NCBI RefSeq assembly: GCF_001439635.1 | Contig: NZ_LMBZ01000011.1 | Location: 97,341-161,340 of the forward strand | DNA length: 64,000 nucleotides | Source of the DNA: Solibacillus cecembensis | GTDB lineage: Bacteria; Bacillota; Bacilli; Bacillales_A; Planococcaceae | Reading direction: 5' to 3' | Part shown: positions 16,404-24,713 of the stretch, in pieces | Layout of the letters: each line of letters opens with the position of its first letter | Position numbering within the stretch: the stretch's first letter is position 1 | Notes under the pieces: generated by a model | The model's database searches: none | Seen by the model: only the letters and a program-made list of their open reading frames with translations | What the model was told of the DNA's origin: nothing | Position numbers and translations under genes: made by a program

Positions 16404-17250
16404 CACGATCAAGCGCCTCTTTCACAAATGTAGGTAGTGCGAATGCACCAACATGTAAATCTGTATTGTAATAGTTCGTTTTAAGCCCAAATTTGTCCCA
16501 GGCTTCTACTTGAATATCTTTTATTGGATGTAATGCTTTAGAAGCAAATCCGAATAGCCAGTGCCCTGATGGATAAGTTGGCATATGGAATTGATATACA
16601 CTTGCGATTGGGAAAATCCCATTAATCTTTTTATGTGCTTTACGCATGTTTTCTGCATACTCAGCAAAGTATGGTGATTCGTGTTGGTTAATTAAAATTC
16701 CTTTTTCATTTAATACACGGTAGCACTCTTTATAGAAAGCTGTTGTAAATAAACCTTCACCGACTGAAATTGGATCAGTTGAATCTACTAATATTAAATC
16801 GAATGATTGATCAGCAGCATTTTGTACGTAAGCTAAGCCGTCATCGAAAATCATTTCCATACGTGGATCTTCTTCAACACCTGCTGCTGTAATTGGAAGA
16901 TATTTTTGGCTTAAACGGAAGACTAACTCATCGATTTCAACCATTACTACTTTTTCTACTGATTTGTAGCGTAACACTTCACGAGCAGTACCACCGTCAC
17001 CACCGCCGATAATTAATACTTTTTTAATAGCTGGGTTGGTAGCGAATGCTGGGTGAGTGATCATATCGTGATAAACGAATTCATCTTTTTCATTGACCAT
17101 CATCAATCCATCTAAAGTGAAGAAAGTACCAAACTCTTCACCTTTATAAAAATCTATTTTTTGGAACGGAGATTGCTCACTATGAATTTCTTCGCTATAT
17201 CCAATTGAAAATTTACAGTGATCACTCCATTGTTCTGTATACCATTTCAT
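16396..17250 (-). CDS. speE: Spermidine synthase
   Basis: A 284-residue aminopropyltransferase that makes spermidine from putrescine and decarboxylated SAM. Motifs are the SAM-type binding loop LIIGGGDGGTAREVLR near residue 80, MVEID near 103, the catalytic DSTDP near 155 and the substrate-side PTYPSGHW near 230. The length is typical. Its ATG overlaps the stop of speD by one base (TAATG). Its two substrates are supplied by its operon neighbours SpeB and SpeD. Confidence 0.96.
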   Translation of the reverse strand: MKWYTEQWSDHCKFSIGYSEEIHSEQSPFQKIDFYKGEEFGTFFTLDGLMMVNEKDEFVYHDMITHPAFATNPAIKKVLIIGGGDGGTAREVLRYKSVEKVVMVEIDELVFRLSQKYLPITAAGVEEDPRMEMIFDDGLAYVQNAADQSFDLILVDSTDPISVGEGLFTTAFYKECYRVLNEKGILINQHESPYFAEYAENMRKAHKKINGIFPIASVYQFHMPTYPSGHWLFGFASKALHPIKDIQVEAWDKFGLKTNYYNTDLHVGAFALPTFVKEALDRDE

Positions 17251-17684
17251 TAAATCACGCCCTCTAATACTTCTTGTTTCACTAGAATCGTATCAATTTT
17301 TTGTTCTGCAAATTGGCGAATTTTATCTGCCATTCCACGAGGTACTTCAAATGATTCTGTCTTTTTCGCTTGTAGTTTTTGCTCTAAATATTCTGCTGCC
17401 TTCCAAGGGCTCACTGAGTCACCACAAGTGTAAACATCTACTGAAGCAAATCCGTATTCTGGCCAAGTGTGAATCGTTAAATGTGATTCAGCAATAATTA
17501 CTGCACCTGAAACGCCATAAGGATTGAAATGATGGAAACATGATTCTACAATTGTTGCCCCAGAATAATCTGCAGCTTCATTCATAAACTGCTCAATTAA
17601 AGCATTTTGCTCAATAATTTCACTTGGACAACCATAAAATTCAATTAATACGTGTCTACCTAATGTTGATAATTCAATGCTCAT
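17250..17684 (-). CDS. speD: S-adenosylmethionine decarboxylase proenzyme (prokaryotic class 1B)
   Basis: 144 residues. The proenzyme cleaves itself before the Ser of ESHLTIHTWPE (near residue 65) to form the pyruvoyl cofactor. GRHVLIEFYGC at the N-terminus and the Cys-containing DVYTCGDS near 85 are also conserved. It is a little longer than the usual 120-130 residues through a C-terminal helix. It makes decarboxylated SAM from the product of metK, the operon's first gene, for SpeE. It starts 4 bp before the end of speA (ATG at 17684, speA stop at 17681). Confidence 0.95.
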   Translation of the reverse strand: MSIELSTLGRHVLIEFYGCPSEIIEQNALIEQFMNEAADYSGATIVESCFHHFNPYGVSGAVIIAESHLTIHTWPEYGFASVDVYTCGDSVSPWKAAEYLEQKLQAKKTESFEVPRGMADKIRQFAEQKIDTILVKQEVLEGVI

Positions 17685-19177
17685 TTATTTGTCTCCCTTA
17701 CGACCGTGATGTGATTTTTTTCTTTTGCTTCAATCAGAACATTCCCAAAATTAAGAAAATAGAAGTCGTATAATTCTACTACGTCCTCTGAAATAACTTC
17801 TCCGGGGATTATTAGTGGTATTCCTGGTGGATAAATCATTAATGAATCTGCACTAATTCGACCTACCGCATTATAAATTGATATTGTTTCTGTTTTTGCA
17901 TTACACGCCTGTTGCGGTGTCATTGCTAAAATATTTATTTGACTCGCTGTCACATGAGCTGACTGAATCCCATCTTTTTTAGCATGTTTAAATTCTATAT
18001 GTTTTAACGCCTGTACTAATTTTTCAATTGTTTCTTTCGTATCAACATGACTAATGACTGCCATTATGACGTAGCCTTCAGCAAGTTCTAATTGAATGCC
18101 ATATTGTTGTTTCATTATTGCGTAAACTTCAAAACCAGTTAAACCAATACCGTTCACACGAATAACAAGTTTCGTCCAATCATAGGACTGATTAAAGTGT
18201 TGTTGTACGTATTCAGCTTTTAGTACTTCATAGCTTGAATTTTTTTCAATCTCAACAATTGCCGCATCAACAATTGGCTTTAATTTGCTATAACGTTGCT
18301 GTCCAAACAATGCTAAATCACGTCTTGCTACATCTAAAGAACTCATTAATAAATAATTGGCACTCGTCGTTTGAAGCATATTTAATACTTTTTGCAAATG
18401 CTTCGAATCGATTCGTTGTTCTTGTAGTAAAAGAAGCGAACTTTGCGTTAATGAACCACCCGTTTTGTGCATACTAATCGCTACTGCATCCGCACCAGCA
18501 CTTATTGCATCATTTGCATTAGGTAAAAATGTTAAATGTGCTCCATGGGCACTATCTACAAGTACTGTTACGTTTTTTTCATGTGCCAGCTTACATATTT
18601 CTTGCAGTGTATTCATTGAACCAAAATATGTTGGGTACGTTACAAGTAAAGTTGTCGCTTGTGGATTTTCTGCAAGTGCCAATATTACATTTTCAACTGA
18701 AATGCCATGTGCAATACCAAAATGTTGATCCACTTCAGGTTGGATAAATACTGGTTTTGCTCCACTTAATATAATGCCGTTCATCACTGATTTATGGCAG
18801 TTACGAGGTACGATTATTGTATCTCCTGGTTTACATGTCGCTAAAATCATCGCCAGAATACCGACAGAAGTGCCATTTACTAAAAAGTAAGTGTAATCTA
18901 CATTAAATGCTTGTGCCGCCAATTGCTGCGCTTCTTTAATAACTGACTCCGGATGACTTAATAAATCAAGCTCTTTCATCGAGTTGACGTCCATTCTTAA
19001 TGTCATTTCTCCTAGGGTCAATTTTAAAGGGTTTGTTTCTAGCCCCATTTTATGTCCAGGTACATCAAACGGCGTAACGTCTTGTTTAGCATAGTTAACT
19101 AAAGCTTCAAATAATGGCATGCGATCTTGTGTGACTAAAAATTCCTCTGTAGCCACTCGATCTTGCACGCATTGCAT
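17681..19177 (-). CDS. speA: Arginine decarboxylase, Orn/Lys/Arg decarboxylase family (fold III)
   Basis: A 498-residue PLP enzyme of the aspartate-aminotransferase-fold decarboxylases. It shows DVPGHKMG near the N-terminus, DSAHGAHLTF and the PLP lysine in AISMHKTGGSLTQSS, and a C-terminal domain with PPGIPLIIPGE. The operon contains agmatinase, so arginine (giving agmatine) is the expected substrate rather than lysine or ornithine. A reading frame extends to 19240 inside metK, but the ATG at 19177 overlaps the metK stop as TAATG, the coupling used throughout this operon. An internal ATG (PLFEALV) about 20 codons later is a less likely start. Confidence 0.9.
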   Translation of the reverse strand: MQCVQDRVATEEFLVTQDRMPLFEALVNYAKQDVTPFDVPGHKMGLETNPLKLTLGEMTLRMDVNSMKELDLLSHPESVIKEAQQLAAQAFNVDYTYFLVNGTSVGILAMILATCKPGDTIIVPRNCHKSVMNGIILSGAKPVFIQPEVDQHFGIAHGISVENVILALAENPQATTLLVTYPTYFGSMNTLQEICKLAHEKNVTVLVDSAHGAHLTFLPNANDAISAGADAVAISMHKTGGSLTQSSLLLLQEQRIDSKHLQKVLNMLQTTSANYLLMSSLDVARRDLALFGQQRYSKLKPIVDAAIVEIEKNSSYEVLKAEYVQQHFNQSYDWTKLVIRVNGIGLTGFEVYAIMKQQYGIQLELAEGYVIMAVISHVDTKETIEKLVQALKHIEFKHAKKDGIQSAHVTASQINILAMTPQQACNAKTETISIYNAVGRISADSLMIYPPGIPLIIPGEVISEDVVELYDFYFLNFGNVLIEAKEKNHITVVRETNK

Positions 19178-20352
19178 TATTGTTCCATAGCAACTGCTAA
19201 TAGTTGCTCTATTTCCGAAACTTTGTCTGTTTTTTCCCAAGTTACGTTTACATCACTACGTCCAAAGTGACCATAAGCCGCTACTTGTTGATATTGTGGT
19301 TTACGTAGATCTAGCATGTTGATAATGCCAGTTGGAGTTAAGTCGAATAATTGACGAATCGCTATTAAAATTTCTTCCTTTGCTACTTTTTCTGTACCAA
19401 ATGCTTCTAAAGCGATACTAATTGGTTCACTTACACCAATTGCATAGGATAATTGGATTTCACATTTATCTGCCAAGCCTGCTGCAACAATATTTTTTGC
19501 AACGTAACGCGCTGCGTAAGCCGCCGAACGGTCAACTTTTGTGCAGTCTTTACCCGAAAATGCGCCACCACCATGACGAGCTGCGCCGCCATAAGTATCA
19601 ACAATAATCTTACGTCCTGTTAAACCAGCATCTCCGTGTGGTCCCCCTACTACGAAACGACCAGTTGGGTTAATTAAAATACGGAAGTCTTCATTCAGTC
19701 CAAATTGCTTCGCAACAGCTTTAATTACGTTTTCTGTAACGTATTCAATGAATGCTACTTGGTCAAAATCATCATCATGTTGTATTGACATTAAAACAGT
19801 ATCAATTTTAGGTTGCATACTGTCTGTATAATCAATGGTTACTTGTGATTTCATGTCTGGGCGAGCCCATTTGAATTGACCATTTTTACGTTGCTCAGTT
19901 GCACGTTTTACAAGCATATGCGCCATTTCAATTGCTAAAGGCATGTAGTTTTCAGTTTCATTAGTCGCAAACCCGAACATAATACCTTGGTCACCTGCAC
20001 CAACTTCTTTTGTATCGCTTGAAGAATCAACACCCATTGCGATATCAGGAGATTGTGTGTGTACTAAAACTTGTACATTACAGTTATGACCATCAATACC
20101 GAACTTATCATCTGTGTAACCAATGCCAATTAGGGTATCACGGGCAATTTTTTCGATATCTAGTTCTGCTTTTGTTGTGATCTCTCCACCAACAATTACC
20201 GTGTTTGTAGTTGTGAATACTTCACATGCCACACGTGATAGCGGATCTTGTGATAATGCTGCGTCTAATACTGCATCTGAAATTTGGTCTGCAATTTTAT
20301 CTGGATGTCCTTCCGATACAGACTCCGATGTGAATAATACTTTTTCTGACAA
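19177..20352 (-). CDS. metK: S-adenosylmethionine synthetase
   Basis: A 391-residue enzyme making SAM from methionine and ATP. Signatures are [17 protein letters not shown] at the start, [12 protein letters not shown] near residue 118 and GGGAFSGKD near 264. The length is normal. The start is TTG at 20352 with AGGAG nine bases upstream. It heads an operon with the polyamine genes, supplying SAM to SpeD. This is unusual because metK is mostly monocistronic in Bacillus. The leader has a consensus promoter, a multi-branch RNA fold and a terminator, so SAM feedback is likely. The operon lies between rlmH and rlmH-end-like site A. Confidence 0.97.
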   Translation of the reverse strand: MSEKVLFTSESVSEGHPDKIADQISDAVLDAALSQDPLSRVACEVFTTTNTVIVGGEITTKAELDIEKIARDTLIGIGYTDDKFGIDGHNCNVQVLVHTQSPDIAMGVDSSSDTKEVGAGDQGIMFGFATNETENYMPLAIEMAHMLVKRATEQRKNGQFKWARPDMKSQVTIDYTDSMQPKIDTVLMSIQHDDDFDQVAFIEYVTENVIKAVAKQFGLNEDFRILINPTGRFVVGGPHGDAGLTGRKIIVDTYGGAARHGGGAFSGKDCTKVDRSAAYAARYVAKNIVAAGLADKCEIQLSYAIGVSEPISIALEAFGTEKVAKEEILIAIRQLFDLTPTGIINMLDLRKPQYQQVAAYGHFGRSDVNVTWEKTDKVSEIEQLLAVAMEQ

Positions 20353-20390
20353 TTTTCACTGCTCCTAACAAAATTATAGTTTTAGGGCAC

Positions 20391-20424
20391 AAAAAAAAAG
20401 CTCACCCAATTTTAAGGAAAGCTT
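20391..20424 (-). terminator. Leader terminator upstream of metK
   Basis: Minus strand: GCTTTCC pairs with GGGTGAGC around TTAAAATT, followed by nine T. It lies 40 bp before the metK start, at the end of the structured leader. Confidence 0.8.
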
Positions 20425-20570
20425 CGAAAGTTATCATCTGCTGTTCCTCTTATTGTTCACAAAAGTAAATTTGTGCTCAGGTTCGGCCCACTGGATTTAA
20501 TTCAACTTGAACTAAATTGTTTGGCCACCGTATCTTCGACCCCTCGTCTCAACGGTTATTAATAAGAGCT
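20425..20570 (-). ncRNA. Structured metK leader, candidate SAM-responsive riboswitch of unclear class
   Basis: The minus-strand RNA is closed by a perfect 8-bp stem, CTCTTATT (20561-20568) with AATAAGAG (20447-20454). Inside are a CCGT/ACGG stem with inner GAC/GTC, a GGT-GGCC / GGCC-GA-ACC stem carrying an AATTTAGTTCAA/TTGAATTAAAT hairpin, and a CACAAA/TTTGTG hairpin. That makes a four-way junction of the size of an S-box, ending in a terminator. The S-box core (GAGGGA...GGCCC...GGCAACC) is not readable, nor is the SMK box of lactic acid bacteria. Confidence 0.6.
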
Positions 20571-20590
20571 ATATTATTATGCTGAGACTC

Positions 20591-20619
20591 ATATTAAGTC
20601 ATAAATATTTGAGTGTCAA
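20591..20619 (-). promoter_or_regulatory. Sigma-A promoter of the metK-spe operon
   Basis: Minus strand: perfect -35 TTGACA (20614-20619), 17-bp spacer, -10 TAATAT (20591-20596). The start would be near 20584, 15 bp before the closing stem of the leader. Confidence 0.85.
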
Positions 20620-20639
20620 TTTATTTTTTAATATTTTTT

Positions 20640-21129
20640 GGTGATTAATCTCTATGAAAATTAATTCATTTACTCTTTTCACAAAAAAAATACTAAATAC
20701 AGTATTATATAAAATTAGTATATTTATTATATAAAACGCATAATTATTCATATGGAGATTTTTTATTTGTAATAGAATGAACTCCTATAAATTTTGTAAA
20801 AATATGCGTCAAAATAACAAGTCGTAATCAACAAAATTTCAGATTAACAAAAAAGATATAGGCATTTTTAGATTCTTTTATTTATAGAAATTATTTAAAT
20901 TTCTATAATTCCGAATATTATCCCCGGACAGTTATAATAAAGTTATGATGATCCTTTTATTCAAAAAAGTAGAGAAGCCTTCATAAAAGAACTCTTCTAT
21001 GTTTAACTGTCTTTAACTTTCATCGAGGGGATTCTCAAATATAACTACCTTTTGGAATCCACCTCATCTAAAAAGGCATGCAAACATCTCTATTCACATA
21101 CCTTTTCATATTTTCTATTTTGGAAAAAT
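20640..21129. other. AT-rich intergenic stretch, no gene recognised
   Basis: About 490 bp between the metK promoter and degenerate site F. It is very AT-rich at 20640-20900, with no reading frame of coding character on either strand. Confidence 0.5.
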
Positions 21130-21155
21130 TGTACTAACTGATAATACAGTTGTAA
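21130..21155 (-). other. Degenerate rlmH-3'-end-like site (copy F)
   Basis: The minus strand reads ACAACTGTATTATCAGTTAG, 18 of 26 positions of site D. Like copy B it is followed on the plus strand by an inverted half (TATGTGCGGTTTTTAAT). Weak alone. Confidence 0.3.
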
Positions 21156-21247
21156 GCGACTGGTCTATGTGCGGTTTTTAATTCCGTCTAAAAGATATCG
21201 AAATATTAGCTTCTTCCCACAGCTTTTCCGTATGAAAATGCCTTTAT

Positions 21248-21466
21248 TTACGCTTCTTCTTCTATATCTGGTTCTACATCAAATTCATGTTGTCTCATGT
21301 AAATAGGTCCATTCGCTTGATCAATTTTAATTGGCCACTCATATGGTACCCCTATACGATTTGCGATTAATCGCCAAAATTTACTCGAATCATGTTCAAA
21401 GTCCAGAAAATCATTTAATAATTCTTTATACGAATCCCCGTTAAATTGTAGAGTTATCCTGTGTTT
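21248..21466 (-). pseudogene. 3' relic of an unidentified gene
   Basis: About 72 codons open without a usable start, from an in-frame stop to TAA at 21248. The sequence looks coding (NGDSYKELLNDFLDFEHD, then FWRLIANRIGVPYEWPIKID and an acidic end DVEPDIEEEA). I do not recognise the family. Its 5' part is missing and the relic begins about 80 bp downstream of the end of rlmH, as expected if an insertion or deletion at the rlmH end removed the rest. Confidence 0.6.
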
Positions 21467-21542
21467 TTAGTAATAAGGACATCTTTTACATAACAACAAA
21501 CATGTATACTAAGAAAATTATTATATAACTCAATCAAAAAAT

Positions 21543-21568
21543 CGCACTTACTTATGGTACGGTTCTCC
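21543..21568 (-). other. rlmH 3' end, predicted SCC-type attachment site (native copy)
   Basis: The last codons of rlmH on the minus strand read GAACCGTACCATAAGTAA (GEPYHK without its Gly, then stop) followed by GTGCG. This corresponds to the attB region used by Ccr recombinases in staphylococcal rlmH/orfX. It is the reference for sites A-F. Confidence 0.7.
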
Positions 21569-22027
21569 CTTAATAATCCTAAAACTCCGATAGATCTGCT
21601 CAATCAAAACTAACTTCATTAACTGATGCGGCAATGTCATCTTGCCAAAGCACAATTTTTCATCCGCGCGTTTTAATACATCATCATGTAGACCTAGTGA
21701 GCCGCCGATGACAAAAGCGACTTTACTTTTGCCATATGTCATGAGAGAATCGAGGTCTGCTGCCATTTGCTCGCTTGATTTCATTTTGCCGTCTAATGCA
21801 AGGGCGATTACATAGGTGCCATCGCTTATTTTAGCTAAGATGCGCTCGCTTTCCTTCTTTTTCACAAGCTCCATTTCAGCTTCACTTAATTGTTCTGGTG
21901 CTTTTTCATCCGCGACTTCGACAATTTCGATCTTTGCGTAGCTGCTTAAGCGCTTTACATATTCATCAATTCCCATTTTTAAATACTTTTCTTTTAGTTT
22001 TCCAACTGAAACAACCGTAATATTCAC
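21548..22027 (-). CDS. rlmH: 23S rRNA (pseudouridine1915-N3)-methyltransferase
   Basis: A 159-residue SPOUT methyltransferase acting on helix 69 of 23S rRNA. It starts [20 protein letters not shown], contains the SAM-binding [13 protein letters not shown] near residue 105 and ends with the conserved [11 protein letters not shown]. The length equals the family norm. In staphylococci (orfX) the 3' end of this gene is the chromosomal insertion site of SCC elements. Here the same bases recur four or more times further downstream (sites A-D). The ATG lies next to a DnaA-box cluster, and the CxxH/CxxC gene is upstream. Confidence 0.97.
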   Translation of the reverse strand: MNITVVSVGKLKEKYLKMGIDEYVKRLSSYAKIEIVEVADEKAPEQLSEAEMELVKKKESERILAKISDGTYVIALALDGKMKSSEQMAADLDSLMTYGKSKVAFVIGGSLGLHDDVLKRADEKLCFGKMTLPHQLMKLVLIEQIYRSFRIIKGEPYHK

Positions 22028-22029
22028 AA

Positions 22030-22442
22030 CTTATCCACCTTTACTTTCCGTTTACAAACAAGTTATCCACAAAAGTTATCCACATATCCACATGCATTCC
22101 CTATATATTGTGTAAAGTTATTTACTTGATACAATATATGTTGCCTGCTCTTCACAGTAAGAACAAACTGTTGATAACTTTTCTTCTTCGTTCAATAAAT
22201 TCATCATTGGGAACTCTCCCGTTTCTGCTACGTGCATATCTAAAGCGTGATCTATATGGGTTTCACAGCTATATTTTTGCAATTTTCATACCTTCTTTCT
22301 ATTCAGAAATTTCCACAAACTTATGCACAATTCACACAATGTTATCCACAATCCATTGTAACAAAGAAAAAACGAGTAGCAAAGGAAAGCTATTTTCCTC
22401 CTACCCGTCATTCATTAATTCTAGCCTTTTCAGTTATCCACA
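22030..22442 (+). promoter_or_regulatory. DnaA-box cluster around the rlmH-htrA interval
   Basis: Three perfect TTATCCACA boxes (22062-22070, 22342-22350, 22434-22442) plus one-mismatch boxes at 22030 (TTATCCACC), 22084 (ATATCCACA) and 22321 (TTATGCACA), all in the same orientation, within 413 bp. B. subtilis is known to have DnaA-box clusters outside oriC; I recall one next to yydA, the rlmH homologue. Confidence 0.75.
22118..22282 (-). CDS. yyzF: CxxH/CxxC small protein (YyzF-like)
   Basis: A 54-residue protein: MQKYSCETHIDHALDMHVAE at the start, then CSYCEEQATYIVSSK at the end. The CETH and CSYC pairs form the CxxH...CxxC arrangement of a small conserved Firmicutes family placed between htrA and rlmH, as here. 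It is probably a zinc-binding protein of unknown role. The start is TTG at 22282 with AGAAGG eight bases upstream; an ATG just upstream is out of frame. Two DnaA boxes flank the gene. Identification rests on position and the four metal ligands. Confidence 0.8.
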   Translation of the reverse strand: MQKYSCETHIDHALDMHVAETGEFPMMNLLNEEEKLSTVCSYCEEQATYIVSSK

Positions 22443-22443
22443 G

Positions 22444-23721
22444 TTACAATTGTGCACTATCTGTTAATACTAATTCTGCTTCAACTATTTTCCCTTGACG
22501 ATACACTTTAATATTTAATGTATCGCCCATTTCTTTTTCATTATACAAATGTTTTCGAAGTGCAATTGCCCCATCAATTTTCTGTCCATCCATATCTATA
22601 ATGACATCATATTGTTTTAAGCCCGCTTTATCTGCTGCTGAACCTGGCACAACTTGTGTAATGACAACGCCATTTGTCACTTCTGCTGGCAATTGTAATG
22701 TTTGTTGTTGATAATAAGCCGGTACTTCTGTTAAATCAACTAGTGAAATACCGATTGATGGACGTTTTACTTCACCTGTTTTTTCAAGCTCTTCAATAAC
22801 TGGAATTGCTGAGTTAATTGGAATCGCAAAGCCTAAACCTTCTACCGATGAAGCAGCAATTTTCATGGAATTAATTCCGACTAATTCACCAGCAATATTA
22901 ATTAAGGCACCACCTGAGTTCCCCGAATTGATTGCTGCATCTGTTTGTAAAACATCTGTTGACCAATCTTCTACACCATCTTCATTTAAATCTACTGGTA
23001 CTGAACGATCTTTACCTGATACTACACCTGTTGTTACAGAACCGTAGAAATCTAAGCCAAGTGGATTCCCAATAGCAATAACCGTTTCCCCTTGTTTCAA
23101 TACATCTGAGTCTCCAAATGTTGCTACCGTTTGAATACCTTTACTTGGAATTGAAATGACTGCTAAATCTGTCCAAATGTCGCTACCTACATTTTCAGCT
23201 GCAACTTTTGAACCGTCCTCTAACGTTACTTCTAACTGCTTTGCCCCGTTTACTACGTGATGATTCGTAATAATAAATGCACGGTCACCTTCTATTTTAT
23301 AAATAACACCCGAACCACTGCCAACTTCTTGTGTTGTATTTGAACTTTGATTCCAGAAGTTTGGCATAACCTCTTGTATATTTGTAATTCCTACAACAGC
23401 ACTCGAAGCCTTTTCAACCGCTGTTACGACATCCGACTTTACTTCTGTTGCTGTTTGGTCAATTGTCGAAGTTTTGTTTTCAGGTGCATTCGTACCAGGT
23501 AATTGACCTGCAAGTGATGGCAGGAGTAACCATACTAATAATGCGCCTACAACAATACCGCTCAACCCTGAAATAAAATAGCCGATTTTACTGCCGCCTT
23601 TATTACTTTTCTTGTGTAATCGCTGCTGTCTCTCTATTTCTTCACGTTTTAAACGCTCTTCTAATTCTGTTGCTCTATCATTAATCGTGGATTTTTGTTC
23701 GTCCTCTGGGAAATGATTCAT
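22444..23721 (-). CDS. htrA: Membrane-anchored serine protease HtrA-type (S1C) with PDZ domain
   Basis: 425 residues: a cytoplasmic tail, one transmembrane helix near 55-75 (YFISGLSGIVVGALLVWLLL), a trypsin-like domain with His in ITNHHVVNGA, Asp in WTDLAVISI and Ser in NSGNSGGALIN, and a C-terminal PDZ domain. It degrades or refolds damaged exported proteins outside the membrane. The ATG at 23721 has AAAGG nine bases upstream; the frame extends further to 23772 without a better start. It corresponds to yyxA/htrC downstream of the walRK operon, but a terminator separates it from walJ, so it has its own transcript. A DnaA box overlaps its last codons. Confidence 0.95.
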   Translation of the reverse strand: MNHFPEDEQKSTINDRATELEERLKREEIERQQRLHKKSNKGGSKIGYFISGLSGIVVGALLVWLLLPSLAGQLPGTNAPENKTSTIDQTATEVKSDVVTAVEKASSAVVGITNIQEVMPNFWNQSSNTTQEVGSGSGVIYKIEGDRAFIITNHHVVNGAKQLEVTLEDGSKVAAENVGSDIWTDLAVISIPSKGIQTVATFGDSDVLKQGETVIAIGNPLGLDFYGSVTTGVVSGKDRSVPVDLNEDGVEDWSTDVLQTDAAINSGNSGGALINIAGELVGINSMKIAASSVEGLGFAIPINSAIPVIEELEKTGEVKRPSIGISLVDLTEVPAYYQQQTLQLPAEVTNGVVITQVVPGSAADKAGLKQYDVIIDMDGQKIDGAIALRKHLYNEKEMGDTLNIKVYRQGKIVEAELVLTDSAQL

Positions 23722-23869
23722 CTTAATCATCCTTTCACTATTTTGCTTACTGTTAGAATACACATAAAACATTAAAATTAGATGAAAATTACTTAAATCC
23801 TACTTAAAAAATAACTAAAGTTTTCATTTCCTATAGTATTTTCCTTAGAATAGTATAGCTTGCCCAACA

Positions 23870-23904
23870 AAAAAAGAACTTTGCATAATTTCACAAAGTT
23901 CTTT
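23870..23904 (-). terminator. Terminator of the walRKHIJ operon
   Basis: Minus strand: AAAAGAACTTTG pairs with CAAAGTTCTTTT around a short loop, followed by more T. It sits just after the walJ stop and before htrA. Confidence 0.88.
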
Positions 23905-23912
23905 TCCCGCTT

Positions 23913-24701
23913 TTACACGGTTATAAGCATTGTTGGTTCCTCTGCATCTGTATCGTGCAAATTCACATATTCCCCAGTAATCACACCACAAGACTGTAAT
24001 GTTTGGGTAACGCTCATACGTGCTAAATCTTTCATATTGTTATCTTTACTTAAATGGGCTAAATAAATTTGAGTTGGCTTTTCTGCAATCACTTCACTCA
24101 TTGCCACAGCTGCATCTTCATTTGAAACATGCCCTACATCCGATAAAATACGGCGCTTAATGCTCCAAGGATATTTCCCCATTTGCAGCATGCTGACATC
24201 ATGATTACTTTCAAATACATAAGAATCCGCTGCTGCAATATGACCTTTCATACGATCGCTGACATAGCCTGTATCGGTAATGACAACAAGCTTTCGTCCA
24301 TCTTGATTAAACGTATAAAACATAGGATCTATGGCATCATGTGAAACGGCAAATGATTGAATATCCATGCCACCAAAAGTTTTCATTGTTTCCATATCGA
24401 AATGGAAGCGTAATTCAGTTGGAATATTGCCTATTAATCCGTCCATTGCATTCCATGTTTGTGCGTTCGCAAAAATGGGAATCTTATGTTTTCGAGCAAC
24501 GACACCTAAACCTTTAATATGATCACTATGCTCATGTGTTACTAAAATGCCGGATAAATCTTTCATATCTCGATCAATTTTTGCAAATAGCTGCTCCATT
24601 TTTTTCCCACTTAAACCTACGTCTACTAAAAAGGAATGTTCATCATTTTCGACATAGATGGCATTCCCTGAACTACCACTTGCTAAAACACTAAATCGCA
24701 T
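23913..24701 (-). CDS. walJ: Metallo-beta-lactamase-fold hydrolase WalJ
   Basis: A 262-residue MBL-fold protein (YycJ) with the metal motif [10 protein letters not shown] near residue 55 and later single His/Asp ligands (DTGYVS, HLSKDN). In other Firmicutes it is a DNase linked to cell-wall homeostasis and the WalRK pathway. It is the last gene of walR-walK-walH-walI-walJ, 12 bp after walI. The length is normal. The start ATG at 24701 follows a weak GGAG. Confidence 0.95.
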   Translation of the reverse strand: MRFSVLASGSSGNAIYVENDEHSFLVDVGLSGKKMEQLFAKIDRDMKDLSGILVTHEHSDHIKGLGVVARKHKIPIFANAQTWNAMDGLIGNIPTELRFHFDMETMKTFGGMDIQSFAVSHDAIDPMFYTFNQDGRKLVVITDTGYVSDRMKGHIAAADSYVFESNHDVSMLQMGKYPWSIKRRILSDVGHVSNEDAAVAMSEVIAEKPTQIYLAHLSKDNNMKDLARMSVTQTLQSCGVITGEYVNLHDTDAEEPTMLITV

Positions 24702-24713
24702 TCGTAAAACTCC

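Noticed and set aside
18235..18747. Plus-strand open frames opposite speA
   Set aside because: No family, no ribosome binding sites, and speA is unambiguous.
20425..20570. Calling the metK leader a standard S-box or a T-box
   Set aside because: The conserved S-box core and the T-box GGTGGNACC sequence were not found; kept as an unclassified structured leader.
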